Shown: in pieces, positions 8,468-16,634 of the stretch
Layout: every line of letters starts with the position of its first letter
Numbering within the stretch: position 1 is the stretch's first letter
Assembly (NCBI RefSeq): GCF_900176515.1
Contig: NZ_FWXV01000004.1
Span: 124,001 to 188,000 of the forward strand
Source of the DNA: Kibdelosporangium aridum
GTDB lineage: Bacteria > Actinomycetota > Actinomycetes > Mycobacteriales > Pseudonocardiaceae
Direction: 5' to 3'
Length of the DNA: 64,000 bases
Program-made: the position numbers and the translations under genes
Notes under the pieces: model-generated
What the model was told of the DNA's origin: nothing
Database searches by the model: none
What the model saw: the letters and a program-made list of their open reading frames with translations, nothing else

Positions 8468-8785
8468 GTGCGAAGGTTCATCGCGCTTGCCGCGGCAGTG
8501 GTGTTTTCCGTATCAGCTTTCGCGGGCAGTGCCGTCGCGTCGCCGGTCAAGCCGCCGCGATGCGACGCGCACTACTTCGGTTTGGGCAACGGCGAAGGCG
8601 TTGCCGTGTTCTGTGAATTCGGTCCGTCGGACAGATTCCGGGTCATCGCACACTGCGAGGCCGGGATCAGCTCGTGGAACGACCACGGGACGATTGCGTA
8701 CACCGGTTTCGAATCGTCCGAGGCGCAGTGCCGTGGCCTTATCGGTATGCCGCATGTTGCCGGATATCGCATTGACTGGCTCTGA
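8468..8785 (+). CDS. Small secreted protein of unknown function
   Basis: 105 aa from a GTG at 8468 with a GGAAAGG ribosome site. A Sec signal peptide (VRRFIALAAAVVFSVSAFAG, then SAVASP) is probably cut after AVA. The mature part is about 80 aa with four cysteines (RCDAHYF, FCEFG, HCEAG, QCRG), which suggests two disulfides in a compact extracellular fold. I recognise no family. It lies directly before the AfsR/SARP gene, on the same strand. Confidence 0.7.
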   Translation: MRRFIALAAAVVFSVSAFAGSAVASPVKPPRCDAHYFGLGNGEGVAVFCEFGPSDRFRVIAHCEAGISSWNDHGTIAYTGFESSEAQCRGLIGMPHVAGYRIDWL

Positions 8786-8913
8786 TCGGTGACCGTGAAT
8801 ATCGCCGTAGTCAATTTCTGATTTGGTTCACCTCGAGCGCTTTGCCCCGTGCGCACTTTCGCTGACCTGCTCGTATGGTTGAAGGGCTATGTGTCCTGGC
8901 GGAAGGATGACCG

Positions 8914-11679
8914 GTGCCCGAGGTCCGGTTCGCGGTACTAGGGCCGCTTCGCGTGCGGCTCAACGGTGCGCAGCTGGCACTGGGCCCACGGCAACAGCGT
9001 GCTGTCCTGGCGATGTTGCTCGTGAACGCCGGGCAACCGGTGCTGGTCAGTGATCTTGTCGACGCGTTGTGGCCGGACAAGGCGCCGCGCAGTGCGGTGA
9101 ACGTGATCCATCGGTATGTCGGCCAGCTGCGAAGACTGCTCGAACCGGAGCTGCCGCCGCGCGCCGAAGGGCAGTGGATTCTCCGCAGTGGCGGCGCCTA
9201 CCGGCTCCACGTGGACAGCGAGTCCGCTGACATCACGCGGTTTCGTGCGCTGATAGAACAGGCGCGCGCCGCGGACGGACGCGAGGCCGTCAGGTTGTTC
9301 GTGCAAGCGCTGGGCCTGTGGCGTGGCCGCTGCGCATCGAGTGAACGCCTTGATACGAAGGCGGATGCGCTCTATGCCGGAGTGGACCAGGAGTGCCTGG
9401 CGGCACTGGTCGAGGCGGCCGATGTAGCGCTGGCGAACCACATGGCGGCGGAGATTCTGCCTGAGTTCAGGCGGATCGCGCCGTACGATCCGTTGAACGA
9501 GGTTCTGTACGCGCGATTGATGGTGTTGCTCGCGGCCGTCGGCAGACAGTCCGAGGCGCTCACCGTGTACGAGGAGATCACGCAGCGGCTGGCTGACGAA
9601 CTCGGCGTCGACCCAGGGCCGGACCTGCGTGCCGCCCAGCAGAAAGTCCACCGTCAGCACCCGTCCCTTGCGGTGGCGAGACCGGCCCAGTTGCCCAGCG
9701 ATCTGCGGACGTTCAGTGGCCGGGAGGCCGACCTCGAACGGATGCTCGTGGCTGCCGGATCCATTTCGGTGGCGTTGATCGAGGGGATGGCCGGTGTCGG
9801 CAAGACGACGATGGCCATCCGGCTCGCGCACGAACTGGCTCCTCGGTTTCCGGATGGCCAGCTCTTCGTCAACCTGCGCGGTTTCGATCCCGGTGGTGTC
9901 ACGACCGCTCCCGAGGAGGCGTTGCGGCACTTCCTGTACGCGCTTGGCGTCCCCGGCAACCGTATCCCGCAACGTCTGGACGACATGGCTGCGCTGTACC
10001 GAAGCCTGTTGCGGGGCAAGCGAATTCTCGTGGTGCTGGACAACGCACGGGACGGCGCGCAGGTGATGCCGTTGCTGCCCGGTTCGGCCACGTGCCTGAC
10101 CGTGGTGACCAGCCGCAACCGGCTGACGAGTGTGATCGCCCAAGTCGGGGCGAACCCGTTCATCCTGGAACCGATGCCGGCCGAGGAAGCCCGTGCCATG
10201 GTGGCCGCCCGGCTCGGCGATGACCGCGGTGAACTGGAGCCGCGCGCCGTCGACCAGATCGTCACCATGTGCGCACGCCTTCCATTGGCGCTGGCCATCA
10301 TCGGTGCCAGGGCCGCGATGCATCCAGGTTTGCCGTTGAGCACGATCGCCCGCGAGTTGACCGGCGCCTCGGCCAGTCTCGACGCGTTCAGCCGCGACGG
10401 TGACGCGGCGGTCGATCTGCGCGCGGTGTTCGGTGCGTCGTACCGGACGCTCAGCGCGGATGCCGCGCGGATGTTCCGGTTGCTGGCATTGCATTGGGGG
10501 CCGGACGTTTCGGTCGCGGCGAGCGCGAGCATGGCGGGCATGACGCCGAGTTCGACGCGGGACGCGCTGTCCGAGCTGACCAAGACCCGGCTGCTGACAG
10601 AACATGTTCCTGGCCGGTTCGAGTTCCACGACCTGGTGCGCGTCTACGCGATGGAACTGAGCCACGAGATGGACGACCCCGCGGACCGCGACGCCGCGGT
10701 TCGCCGAATGGTCGACCACTACCTGGTCAGCTGTACCAACATGAGCACAATGGCGCCATTGTGGCCGATCGCGGACGTGTTCCTGACCAATACCCGTGTG
10801 GACGGTCCGGAAACGCCTACCAGTACGGCAGATGCGACGAAGTGGTTCGCCACGGAACGGCACGTGCTGGAGAACGTCGTGAAGAACGCCCTCGAGGTTG
10901 GCTTCTACGAACAAGCCTGGCGACTCGCGCTGGCGATGTTGTTGTTCTTCCAGAGCCAAGGGCGGTTCCCGTCGTGGGTGGCCACCCTGCACGCAGGGCT
11001 CGAGGCAGCGAAGGCGGCCGGGGACGTGGCGGCCGAAGCCCGTACCGCCCGAGGACTCGCCGGTGGATATCACCACGCCGGCGACAGCGAGAACGCCTTG
11101 CGCTACTTGAAACTCGCCGCCGACCTGATCGAAGACCTCGGCGGGACAACGGAAAAAGCACACATCCTGCGCAACATGGGCGACGTGCTGTCCGGTCTGG
11201 GACACGCCACGTCAGGCGACTACCCCAAAGCCTATGCGTTCTACGAGAAGGCTGCCGAGCTCTACCTCGAGTTGGACGAACCACGGGGGCTGGCGAACGC
11301 ACGCCTGGGCATGGGGACGTGTCTGTACCGGATGGGAGCGCCAGAGCGGGCGTTTGCCCTGCAATGGGAGGCCATCGAGACGTGCAAGGTGGCGCAGGAC
11401 ATCGTGGGGGAGTCGGTGGCATGGGCGCAAGCCGCCGACGGCCGCCACGAAGTCGGCGACTACACCACTGCGGTCTCGTACTACGGGCACGCCGCCGAAA
11501 TATGCCGCTCGACCAACCACGACATGGGATTGGTCAGAAGCCTGCGCGGCCTAGGCGATGCCTATGCCGCGTTGGGAGATCGTGACAGCGCCCGTGCCGC
11601 ATGGGAAGAAGCGTTGTCCCGCACAGACGACCGGTTCCTGTCCGTGGAGATCCAGGCCCGATTGGCAAATCCACAGTAG
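8914..11679 (+). CDS. AfsR/SARP-type regulator (wHTH-BTAD-NB-ARC-TPR)
   Basis: 921-aa cytoplasmic regulator. Residues 1-95 form an OmpR-like winged helix (VRFAVLGPLRVRLNG, LALGPRQQRAVLAMLLVNAG). A bacterial transcriptional activation domain spans about 100-250 (ending TQRLADELGVDPGPDLRAA). An NB-ARC-type ATPase begins near 270, with P-loop GMAGVGKTT and Walker B ILVVLDNARD. TPR-like helical repeats fill 640-900 (for example GGYHHAGDSENALRYLKLAADL). Such proteins activate secondary-metabolite or differentiation genes. No biosynthetic cluster is beside it, but a small secreted protein gene stands on each side, and these may be its targets. The GTG start has a GGAAGG site. Confidence 0.9.
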   Translation: MPEVRFAVLGPLRVRLNGAQLALGPRQQRAVLAMLLVNAGQPVLVSDLVDALWPDKAPRSAVNVIHRYVGQLRRLLEPELPPRAEGQWILRSGGAYRLHVDSESADITRFRALIEQARAADGREAVRLFVQALGLWRGRCASSERLDTKADALYAGVDQECLAALVEAADVALANHMAAEILPEFRRIAPYDPLNEVLYARLMVLLAAVGRQSEALTVYEEITQRLADELGVDPGPDLRAAQQKVHRQHPSLAVARPAQLPSDLRTFSGREADLERMLVAAGSISVALIEGMAGVGKTTMAIRLAHELAPRFPDGQLFVNLRGFDPGGVTTAPEEALRHFLYALGVPGNRIPQRLDDMAALYRSLLRGKRILVVLDNARDGAQVMPLLPGSATCLTVVTSRNRLTSVIAQVGANPFILEPMPAEEARAMVAARLGDDRGELEPRAVDQIVTMCARLPLALAIIGARAAMHPGLPLSTIARELTGASASLDAFSRDGDAAVDLRAVFGASYRTLSADAARMFRLLALHWGPDVSVAASASMAGMTPSSTRDALSELTKTRLLTEHVPGRFEFHDLVRVYAMELSHEMDDPADRDAAVRRMVDHYLVSCTNMSTMAPLWPIADVFLTNTRVDGPETPTSTADATKWFATERHVLENVVKNALEVGFYEQAWRLALAMLLFFQSQGRFPSWVATLHAGLEAAKAAGDVAAEARTARGLAGGYHHAGDSENALRYLKLAADLIEDLGGTTEKAHILRNMGDVLSGLGHATSGDYPKAYAFYEKAAELYLELDEPRGLANARLGMGTCLYRMGAPERAFALQWEAIETCKVAQDIVGESVAWAQAADGRHEVGDYTTAVSYYGHAAEICRSTNHDMGLVRSLRGLGDAYAALGDRDSARAAWEEALSRTDDRFLSVEIQARLANPQ

Positions 11680-11795
11680 ACGTTCGGGTCCGCGGTACAT
11701 CATTTGGGGACCGCTCCCAGGGTGGGTCGCTAGCGTCGGAATCGACATCTCCTTGGTGTCTTTCAAGGTGCACAAGCCGAAAGAACGGAAGGATC

Positions 11796-12224
11796 ATGAC
11801 GAAACTCCTACGGCTGGCGATCGTCTCTGTCCTGGCGATCGTCACGGCCGTGCTCGGCACACAAGGCAGCGCAGTCGCCGCCGAAACCGCGTACAACTCC
11901 AAGCGCCAGTACCTTTCCGCAGACCCCCCAGGCTCAGCGCCGGCGTCGTGCATGCAACGCAGCATCTACCTGGCCAATGGCACGTACGAATGGCGCCAGT
12001 TCCTAGGCAAATACACCGGTGTCGGCACCACCATGCGCATCCCCGCCGGTAACTACACGTGGCGGGATTGCCTGTATCCGATCGACGGGGCGGACGGCTG
12101 GGACTACCGCCATCAGACGGAGCTATACCGACAGGGGAACCCCGGATTTCACCTCGACGGCCTGTGGGGACTCACGAAATCGACCGACTACACCTGGGGA
12201 TCGTTTCTCGACCCAGACTTCTGA
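11796..12224 (+). CDS. Small secreted protein of unknown function
   Basis: 142 aa. The ATG at 11796 follows CGGAAGGATC. A Sec signal peptide covers about residues 1-29 (LLRLAIVSVLAIVTAVLGT, cleavage near AVAA-ET). The mature part has two cysteines (SCMQRSIYL, DCLYPIDG), is rich in Tyr and Trp, and repeats the phrase (G)(T/N)Y(E/T)WR (TYEWRQFLG and NYTWRDCLY, later DYTWGSFL). I recognise no family. The Trp/Tyr spacing suggests a small extracellular beta-rich domain. It follows the AfsR-type gene by 116 bp. Confidence 0.75.
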   Translation: MTKLLRLAIVSVLAIVTAVLGTQGSAVAAETAYNSKRQYLSADPPGSAPASCMQRSIYLANGTYEWRQFLGKYTGVGTTMRIPAGNYTWRDCLYPIDGADGWDYRHQTELYRQGNPGFHLDGLWGLTKSTDYTWGSFLDPDF

Positions 12225-12273
12225 GCGATTTCTCAACGCCATGACCGGTTAGTCCTCGCGCCTTAGCGCCAAG

Positions 12274-12335
12274 CGGCCCTCTGCCAGTCCATTCGCTGGT
12301 AGGGGGCCGTTTCGCGCAGTGAAGACGAGTGCCCC
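12274..12335. repeat. Diverged third copy of the AICE attachment-site flank
   Basis: GCGGCCCTCTGCCA...CGCTGGTAGGGGGCCGTTTCGC...GTGAAGACGAGTGCCCC matches, with several substitutions and small gaps, the stretch 13434-13498 and 28792-28856 that lies next to the tRNA-Arg 3' end. It lacks a clear tRNA part. It can fold as a hairpin (GGCCCTCTGCCAG against CTGGTAGGGGGCC). It could be a terminator shared by descent or a decayed site from an older integration. Confidence 0.5.
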
Positions 12336-12375
12336 ACCAGCAAGGGCAGAAGCATGCACGCGTTAGCGTGCTGGC

Positions 12376-13284
12376 GTGGCGGTCGAAGGCGCATCCGTGG
12401 ACGGGTTCAGGTTCGAGCAGGACCTGGTACGAGCACTGCTGCGGGAACAGCATCCGGATCTCGCAGACCTCGAACTGCGTGAAGTGAACGGTGGCTGGGA
12501 CAACCAGCAGTGGCGTCTCGGGGCGGAACTGGGCGTGCGCCTGCCGCGCACCGAACGCGCCCCCGATCTACTGCGCACCGAGCAGAAGTGGCTGCCCGTC
12601 CTCGCGGAGCGCCTGCCGCTGCCGACGCCCACTGCCGTGCGCATCGGCGAACCCTCGGCCCTGTTCCAGCACACGTGGACGATCACGCGCTGGGTTCACG
12701 GCGAGCCGGCGGACTACACGCCGATCACCAGCACTGACGCGGCCGAGACCCTCGCAGGTTTTCTGAAAGCCCTGCATCAACAGGCACCCGCGGAAGCCCC
12801 AGCCAACCCAACCCGCGGTATCCCGCTGGCCAAGGTGCAAGACGGTTTCACCAACTCGTTGAAGGTCATAGCCGACGACGCGAACGCTGACGCCGCCCGA
12901 GAGATCTGGGAGAAGGCCGTCGCGGCGCCCACGTGGGCCGGGGCACCGACGTGGCTGCACGGCGATCTGCACCCAGCGAACGTCGTCGTGCGGAACGGAA
13001 CACTCTCCGGAGTGATCGACTTCGGCGAGATGTGCGCAGGCGATCCCGCAACCGACCTGTCAGCCGCCTGGATCCTGCTGCCCACAGGCTCAGCGAGCCG
13101 GTTCTTCGACGCCTACGAAAACGCCGACGACGCCACGATCGCACGGGCTCGCGGCTGGGCGGTCCTGCGATCGCTGAACCTGCTCAGCATCGGACGCAAC
13201 GGCAGGCTCGGCCTGCCCGGAGGCAAACCGACGTGGGAACCAGCAGGCCAAGCCGCACTCGAACGCGCACTGACCACAAACTGA
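12376..13284 (+). CDS. Aminoglycoside phosphotransferase (APH)-family kinase
   Basis: 302 aa with the APH/choline-kinase fold. The catalytic loop is WLHGDLHPANVVV (near residue 193) and the metal-binding motif IDFGEMCAGDPATDL (near 214). The N-lobe shows VNGGWDNQQWRL, where family members carry the glycine-rich turn. The protein phosphorylates a small alcohol or drug; homologues of this type often have no known substrate, so resistance should not be assumed. The start is a GTG at 12376, with a second GTG at 12397 possible. The gene sits between the diverged att-like copy at 12274 and the true left attachment site, so it may itself be acquired. Confidence 0.85.
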   Translation: MAVEGASVDGFRFEQDLVRALLREQHPDLADLELREVNGGWDNQQWRLGAELGVRLPRTERAPDLLRTEQKWLPVLAERLPLPTPTAVRIGEPSALFQHTWTITRWVHGEPADYTPITSTDAAETLAGFLKALHQQAPAEAPANPTRGIPLAKVQDGFTNSLKVIADDANADAAREIWEKAVAAPTWAGAPTWLHGDLHPANVVVRNGTLSGVIDFGEMCAGDPATDLSAAWILLPTGSASRFFDAYENADDATIARARGWAVLRSLNLLSIGRNGRLGLPGGKPTWEPAGQAALERALTTN

Positions 13285-13418
13285 CCCGCCAAGTGCCTAC
13301 ACGAAACGGAGAAGGCCGCCCAACAGCTCATTCAGGAGGCCACGCGGTAGCCGCTGCGTAGTGCGTGTGCGGCGTATTTGTGGTGAACCCTTGTTCCGTC
13401 TGTCCGAACCGAACAAGA

Positions 13419-13537
13419 CCGGACAACATGTTAGCGGCCCTCTACCGGCGTTTCCGCTGGTAGAGGGCCGTTTCGCCCGGTGAAAGACGAGTGCCCCCGG
13501 CAGGAATCGAACCTGCGACACACGGTTTAGGAAACCG
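13419..13537. repeat. Left attachment repeat (distal copy with tRNA-Arg 3' part)
   Basis: 119 bp matching 28777-28895 except at 13429 and 13441. Positions 13492-13537 reproduce the tRNA-Arg sequence from the anticodon loop to the discriminator base; the match stops within the loop. The rest is the region downstream of the tRNA, including a hairpin (CGGCCCTCTACCGGCG, loop TTTC, CGCTGGTAGAGGGCCG) at 13435-13470. Confidence 0.9.
13435..13470. terminator. Strong hairpin in the left att copy
   Basis: A 16-bp stem with one G-T pair and a 4-base loop. It sits downstream of the kinase gene and, in the right copy (28793-28828), downstream of tRNA-Arg. It has only a short T-run (GTTT), so it is probably a bidirectional stem-loop terminator. 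In the right copy, base 28799 is C and creates one mismatch. Confidence 0.6.
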
Positions 13538-13607
13538 GTCACCGGCCGAAGCGTGGCAAGGCGGTGACCAGCGATGATGGCGCGGAGACATCGTCCTGGC
13601 GCAGGCA

Positions 13608-13626
13608 GTCGCCACGTATTCGCCAC
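13608..13626. repeat. 19-bp element-end repeat, left copy
   Basis: GTCGCCACGTATTCGCCAC occurs here and again at 28722-28740, about 71 bp inside the left att core and 37 bp inside the right one. It contains CGCCAC twice. Matching short repeats at both ends suit integrase or excisionase arm-type binding sites. Confidence 0.55.
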
Positions 13627-13790
13627 AGAGGGCAGGGACGAGCCGCCAAGCCACCTCCTAGGCGTCTTCGGTCAGGCAGCCCCGTCGCGACGTTCACTAC
13701 CTCCGCAATCAGGCAGGCGAGGCATCTGGGCGTGGCGGCTTCTGGGTGGGCTGGGGCAGTGCGGGGAGCGCTGGGTGAAGCTGACCGACA

Positions 13791-14018
13791 TCACTCGTGC
13801 AGTGAAAGGACGAGTGCCCCCTTGGTTCGCACCGTCCGGACCAAGCGCCACTCGAAGAGCAGGCCGACGGCCTTGTGAACGGTTTGAGGCGAGACGGCGT
13901 ACTCCCGAGCAAGGTCCCGCTCGCCTGGCAGCCAAGTACCAGGGGGAATGTCCCCAAACGTGATCCGGGCCGCGAGGTCGTCGGCGACTCGTTCGTACAA
14001 GGCGCGAGGCAACACCAC
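13791..14018 (-). CDS. Short GntR-type winged-helix protein
   Basis: 75 aa from a GTG at 14018, consisting of the GntR winged helix alone (LYERVADDLAARITFGDIPP, LPGERDLAREYAVSPQTVHKAV). No effector domain follows. TAAGAT lies 8 bp before the GTG, so transcription may be leaderless; an upstream ATG at 14081 would add 21 unlikely residues. It faces the methyltransferase-like gene and may regulate it. The last codons read through a stretch (GTGAAAGGACGAGTGCCCCC on the + strand) that nearly matches the att flank, possibly by chance. Confidence 0.7.
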   Translation of the reverse strand: MVLPRALYERVADDLAARITFGDIPPGTWLPGERDLAREYAVSPQTVHKAVGLLFEWRLVRTVRTKGALVLSLHE

Positions 14019-14073
14019 GGCGAGGCATCTTACCCCGGATAGAACGCTTGTTCGACGTGCAAGAATTGGGCAC

Positions 14074-14910
14074 GTGGCCAACCTCGTACTGACCGAAGAG
14101 CGTCGCAGCGAACTGGCGGCACTACTAGATGACGACCAACGTCTTCATGCCGAGTATCCGAAAGTGGCCGAATATCTCGACGCGGCCCCTTCTTTGCGGG
14201 GTACTGGTGACGACGTAGCAGACGCCGCTTTTGATCTGAGGTTCGTCCATTACGCGACCGGCGGTGTGGAGCACAGTCAAAACCCGTACTGGGACATCGT
14301 CGCGCCTTCTGTATCCGAGCAAGATGGACGCCGCGTCGTAAACGGCGGTAGTGCCAACGGCAGTCCGCGGCTTGCCTATGCGCAGATGTTGCTCCAGGCG
14401 ATGTACGCATACGCGATCCCATCACCAGAAACACTCGATTGGGTGTGTCAGTTCTGTGATGGTAAGCCAGTAGTGGAATTGGGCGCTGGCCGGGGGTACT
14501 GGGCGGCGCAATTGAGCCATGCCGGAATTGTGATTGACGCCTACGACTCCGAACCGCCCGACAAGGCGGACAACGTCTCTTTCCCTGCGACGTCCGGCCA
14601 GAAAGACGTTTGGAGCACTGTAGGCACCGTGCAGGAATACGCACAACGGCTTGCCGCCTCGGTGGATTTCGTCCTACTCCTTTGCTGGCCCCCCGGTTGG
14701 GGCGCAACGATGGCTTCGGAGGCCCTTGCGACCTTCGCTGACGCAGGTGGTGAGCGGGTCGTGTTCATTGGGGAGCCACAGGGCGGCAAGACCGGTGATG
14801 ACGCCTTTTTCGAGGATCTGTCCGCCCGGTGGAGCCTAGAGTCCGCGGACGAAAAGTACGTATCGTGGTGGAACTTGGGCGACTCCGCTCAAGGCTGGAT
14901 AAAGAAGTGA
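14074..14910 (+). CDS. SAM-dependent methyltransferase-like cargo protein
   Basis: 278 aa from a GTG at 14074. A Rossmann-type motif I is visible near residue 135 (PVVELGAGRGYWAAQL), followed by an acidic strand end (VIDAYDSEPP). The segment VDFVLLLCWPPGW sits where motif IV is expected. The N-terminal 100 residues contain LARRAYAQMLLQAM-like helical stretches and no recognised domain. Substrate is unknown. It lies in the lower-GC left part of the AICE beside a short GntR gene. In this position AICEs often carry cargo, so it may be a nucleic-acid or small-molecule methyltransferase acquired by the element. Confidence 0.6.
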   Translation: MANLVLTEERRSELAALLDDDQRLHAEYPKVAEYLDAAPSLRGTGDDVADAAFDLRFVHYATGGVEHSQNPYWDIVAPSVSEQDGRRVVNGGSANGSPRLAYAQMLLQAMYAYAIPSPETLDWVCQFCDGKPVVELGAGRGYWAAQLSHAGIVIDAYDSEPPDKADNVSFPATSGQKDVWSTVGTVQEYAQRLAASVDFVLLLCWPPGWGATMASEALATFADAGGERVVFIGEPQGGKTGDDAFFEDLSARWSLESADEKYVSWWNLGDSAQGWIKK

Positions 14911-14974
14911 GCCCGGTTGCGGCCCGCACCGGGCGTGCAACCAGGCTCACATACGTCGACCTTTTAGCAAAATG

Positions 14975-15640
14975 TCAGCGAAGTTTCATCCGACAAACGA
15001 ACGCTTCATAACGGTTCCATGGGTACGACACATCAGACACCATGATCACTCGACCATCTGCCGTGATAAACCGCTGATGAATGGTTTTAACGAGTTCGCC
15101 CGATGGGGTCTTTAGCCATTCGGCATGTGCTGGGACTGGAATTTTGTCCGCGTACTTGTGTTCTAGATCGGTCGCATCCTCTATGCCTGTTACATCCATG
15201 GGTTGATAGGTGTCCGAGATTGATATCGGTCGCCCGTCTTCTGACGCCCGTGTGACGACATGCGAGATTGCATCGCCGGGCGCAACGTCGAGAATTCCCG
15301 CGATTTCGTCGTTTGCGCGCACAAGCCCTGAAACACGGTCGACTTTGATTGCCTGACCAGATTCGTTACCAAACGTCGTTTCCGGGCTTTCCATCTGACG
15401 TTCAGGTGAGATGTGAATCAGATTAGGGCGGTCCGCGACGAAAATACCCCGCCGCGGCACCTTCCGAATGAGCCCTTGCCCCTGAAGTAGGTCCAGAAAC
15501 TTCCGCACAACGGCATCGGATACGCCGTGACGCGTTGCAAGCTCCGCATAGCTCGGTAGCTGGACACCTGGAGGTAGTTCACCGCCGCGGATCTTTCGCG
15601 CGTACTCGCCCGCGATGGTGACGTACGCCGGGTCTGCCAT
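14975..15640 (-). CDS. GntR/HutC-family regulator of the AICE (KorSA-like)
   Basis: 221 aa. The N-terminal winged helix (about 1-70) reads YVTIAGEYARKIRGGELPPG then LPSYAELATRHGVSDAVVRKF. The C-terminal UTRA-type ligand domain (about 85-220) contains DEIAGILDVAPGDAISHVV and FITADGRVIMVSDVSYPWNR. The ATG at 15640 is preferred because the GGAAGGG ribosome site lies inside the longer frame. In pSAM2 a GntR protein (KorSA) represses replication and transfer. This protein faces a promoter region with repeated CGTATACG palindromes, so the same role is likely. The coding sequence is less GC-rich than its surroundings. Confidence 0.8.
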   Translation of the reverse strand: MADPAYVTIAGEYARKIRGGELPPGVQLPSYAELATRHGVSDAVVRKFLDLLQGQGLIRKVPRRGIFVADRPNLIHISPERQMESPETTFGNESGQAIKVDRVSGLVRANDEIAGILDVAPGDAISHVVTRASEDGRPISISDTYQPMDVTGIEDATDLEHKYADKIPVPAHAEWLKTPSGELVKTIHQRFITADGRVIMVSDVSYPWNRYEAFVCRMKLR

Positions 15641-15704
15641 GAAGCTGATCCCTTCCACTGTGCGCGCGGCTTGTCCGTGCTGCGCGACCCGAGTCTACCA
15701 GCTT

Positions 15705-15780
15705 CGTATACGCAGGATGACCTGCGGGTTCGTAACTACGTATACGCAAGGGCTTGTGCGTATACGTAACTTCGGATACG
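15705..15780. promoter_or_regulatory. Operator cluster between the GntR gene and the rightward AICE genes
   Basis: The octamer palindrome CGTATACG occurs at 15705, 15739 and 15759, with an imperfect copy (CGGATACG) at 15773. The middle two are part of a larger inverted repeat (ACGTATACGCAAG facing CTTGTGCGTATACGT). They lie between the divergent GntR gene and the first rightward gene, as expected of a KorSA-type switch. Confidence 0.7.
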
Positions 15781-15834
15781 TTGACGTCATCAACCCAGAC
15801 GGGCCAGAAGCGTCAGAGACTTGGAGGGGTTCAA

Positions 15835-16032
15835 ATGGCCAGGACCAAGACCGCGATGCCGAAAGTGCGTCTCGCTAAGTCAGGCGGTGGTCGGCGGAAG
15901 CTGATCACGTTGCTGGTTCTTGGTGCTGTCGTGTTCTGGGTCATCAAGGACCCGGTTGGCGCGGCTGACTTCGTGTCGACCGTGTGGAACGGGTTCGGCG
16001 AGTTCTTTTCGAACCTGAACATCACCCGCTGA
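15835..16032 (+). CDS. Small membrane protein, first rightward AICE gene
   Basis: 65 aa from an ATG at 15835 with a strong TTGGAGGGG site. A basic N terminus (ARTKTAMPKVRLAKSGGGRRK) precedes one membrane helix (LITLLVLGAVVFWVI). A periplasm-side tail follows (DFVSTVWNGFGEFFSNLNI). The N terminus should face the cytoplasm. Small one-helix proteins of this type are common in AICEs and are sometimes linked to plasmid spread (Spd), but no function can be assigned from sequence. Confidence 0.7.
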   Translation: MARTKTAMPKVRLAKSGGGRRKLITLLVLGAVVFWVIKDPVGAADFVSTVWNGFGEFFSNLNITR

Positions 16033-16365
16033 TCTCTCTCCTGAGTTTGTGTCCGGGTTACCGGATGTCTCGCCCTGATTGTTCGGGCCGCTGAAATCCC
16101 CCTTTCGCTTTGCTGGGTGTCTTTTGGCTGCGCTCTTGCTCTTTGAATAACTCCACAGTGGATAGACGCCAGTTAGGGCAGCCTGCCGCGCGATGACCCC
16201 CTCACGTTGGGAAACCGTTGGGGCGCTTAGCCATCGAAGAAGGCTGCCGCCGCACCGTTGGGTGCCGTTCCTTCGCGTTGCCTGTCGACTTGTCCGGGAT
16301 GACGCGAAGGTTCGGGAACCAACGGCAAACGTCTAACGAGGCTGACTCTCCAGAAAGGACAACTC
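16033..16365. promoter_or_regulatory. 333-bp intergenic stretch, candidate promoter
   Basis: No gene seen. TTGCTC (16136-16141) and TGGATA (16159-16164) are 17 bp apart and could be -35/-10 boxes for the small-gene operon that follows. A short palindrome (TCCACAGTGGA) overlaps the second box. The rest holds no clear repeat or hairpin. Confidence 0.35.
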
Positions 16366-16539
16366 ATGGCTGATGACGAGCTGACCGACGACCAGGCCGC
16401 CATGGTGACCGCAGCGCTCTGGGACAACCTTCCGTCAGACGCGCGCAACGCGATCCGCGCCGGGTTGGACTTCGAGGACCTGCACCTTGTCCGTGACGCG
16501 GTCCAGCACGGCCGCCGGTTGCAGCGCAAGAACAAGTAG
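16366..16539 (+). CDS. 57-aa AICE protein of unknown function
   Basis: ATG at 16366 after an AGAAAGGA ribosome site, stop TAG at 16537. The protein is acidic at its start (MADDELTDDQAAMVTAALW) and basic at its end (GRRLQRKNK), and is probably all helical. It opens a run of five tiny genes with good ribosome sites. The high start and codon quality suggests it is real despite its length. No family recognised. Confidence 0.6.
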   Translation: MADDELTDDQAAMVTAALWDNLPSDARNAIRAGLDFEDLHLVRDAVQHGRRLQRKNK

Positions 16540-16549
16540 CGACTTCCCC

Positions 16550-16590
16550 GGCCCGGCGGTCCATCCGACCACGAACGTGCCCGCCGGGCC
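16550..16590. repeat. Stem-loop repeat in the AICE small-gene operon, copy 1
   Basis: GGCCCGGCGG (16550-16559) pairs perfectly with CCGCCGGGCC (16581-16590) across a 21-base loop (tccatccgaccacgaacgtgc region). Stem and much of the loop recur at 17778-17818. It lies between two small genes and may stabilise or attenuate the polycistronic mRNA. Confidence 0.65.
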
Positions 16591-16634
16591 GTTCCTTTCC
16601 CGACTCACACCTACCTGTCAGGAGCGTATTTCCG

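Larger units (their letters stand above)
13285..13790. other. Gene-poor left junction of the AICE
   Basis: About 500 bp without a convincing gene. It holds the spacer after the kinase gene, the 119-bp left attachment repeat (13419-13537), and about 250 bp of element end carrying a 19-bp sequence repeated at the other end. Open frames here have no ribosome site and read as GC-rich noise. Confidence 0.6.

Noticed and set aside
8938..11205. Long antisense open frame (755 codons) over the AfsR-type gene
   Set aside because: It is the mirror of a confident coding gene, with biased composition and no recognisable domain or ribosome site.
8914..12224. Secondary-metabolite cluster around the SARP-type regulator
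   Set aside because: No biosynthetic enzymes such as ketosynthases, NRPS or RiPP modifying genes lie nearby.
13492..13537. Second tRNA-Arg gene
   Set aside because: Only the part from the anticodon loop to the 3' end is present; the D arm and 5' acceptor strand are missing, so it is an att copy.
13574..13963. 129-codon frame at the left element end
   Set aside because: No ribosome site, no family resemblance, and it overlaps the better-supported short GntR gene.
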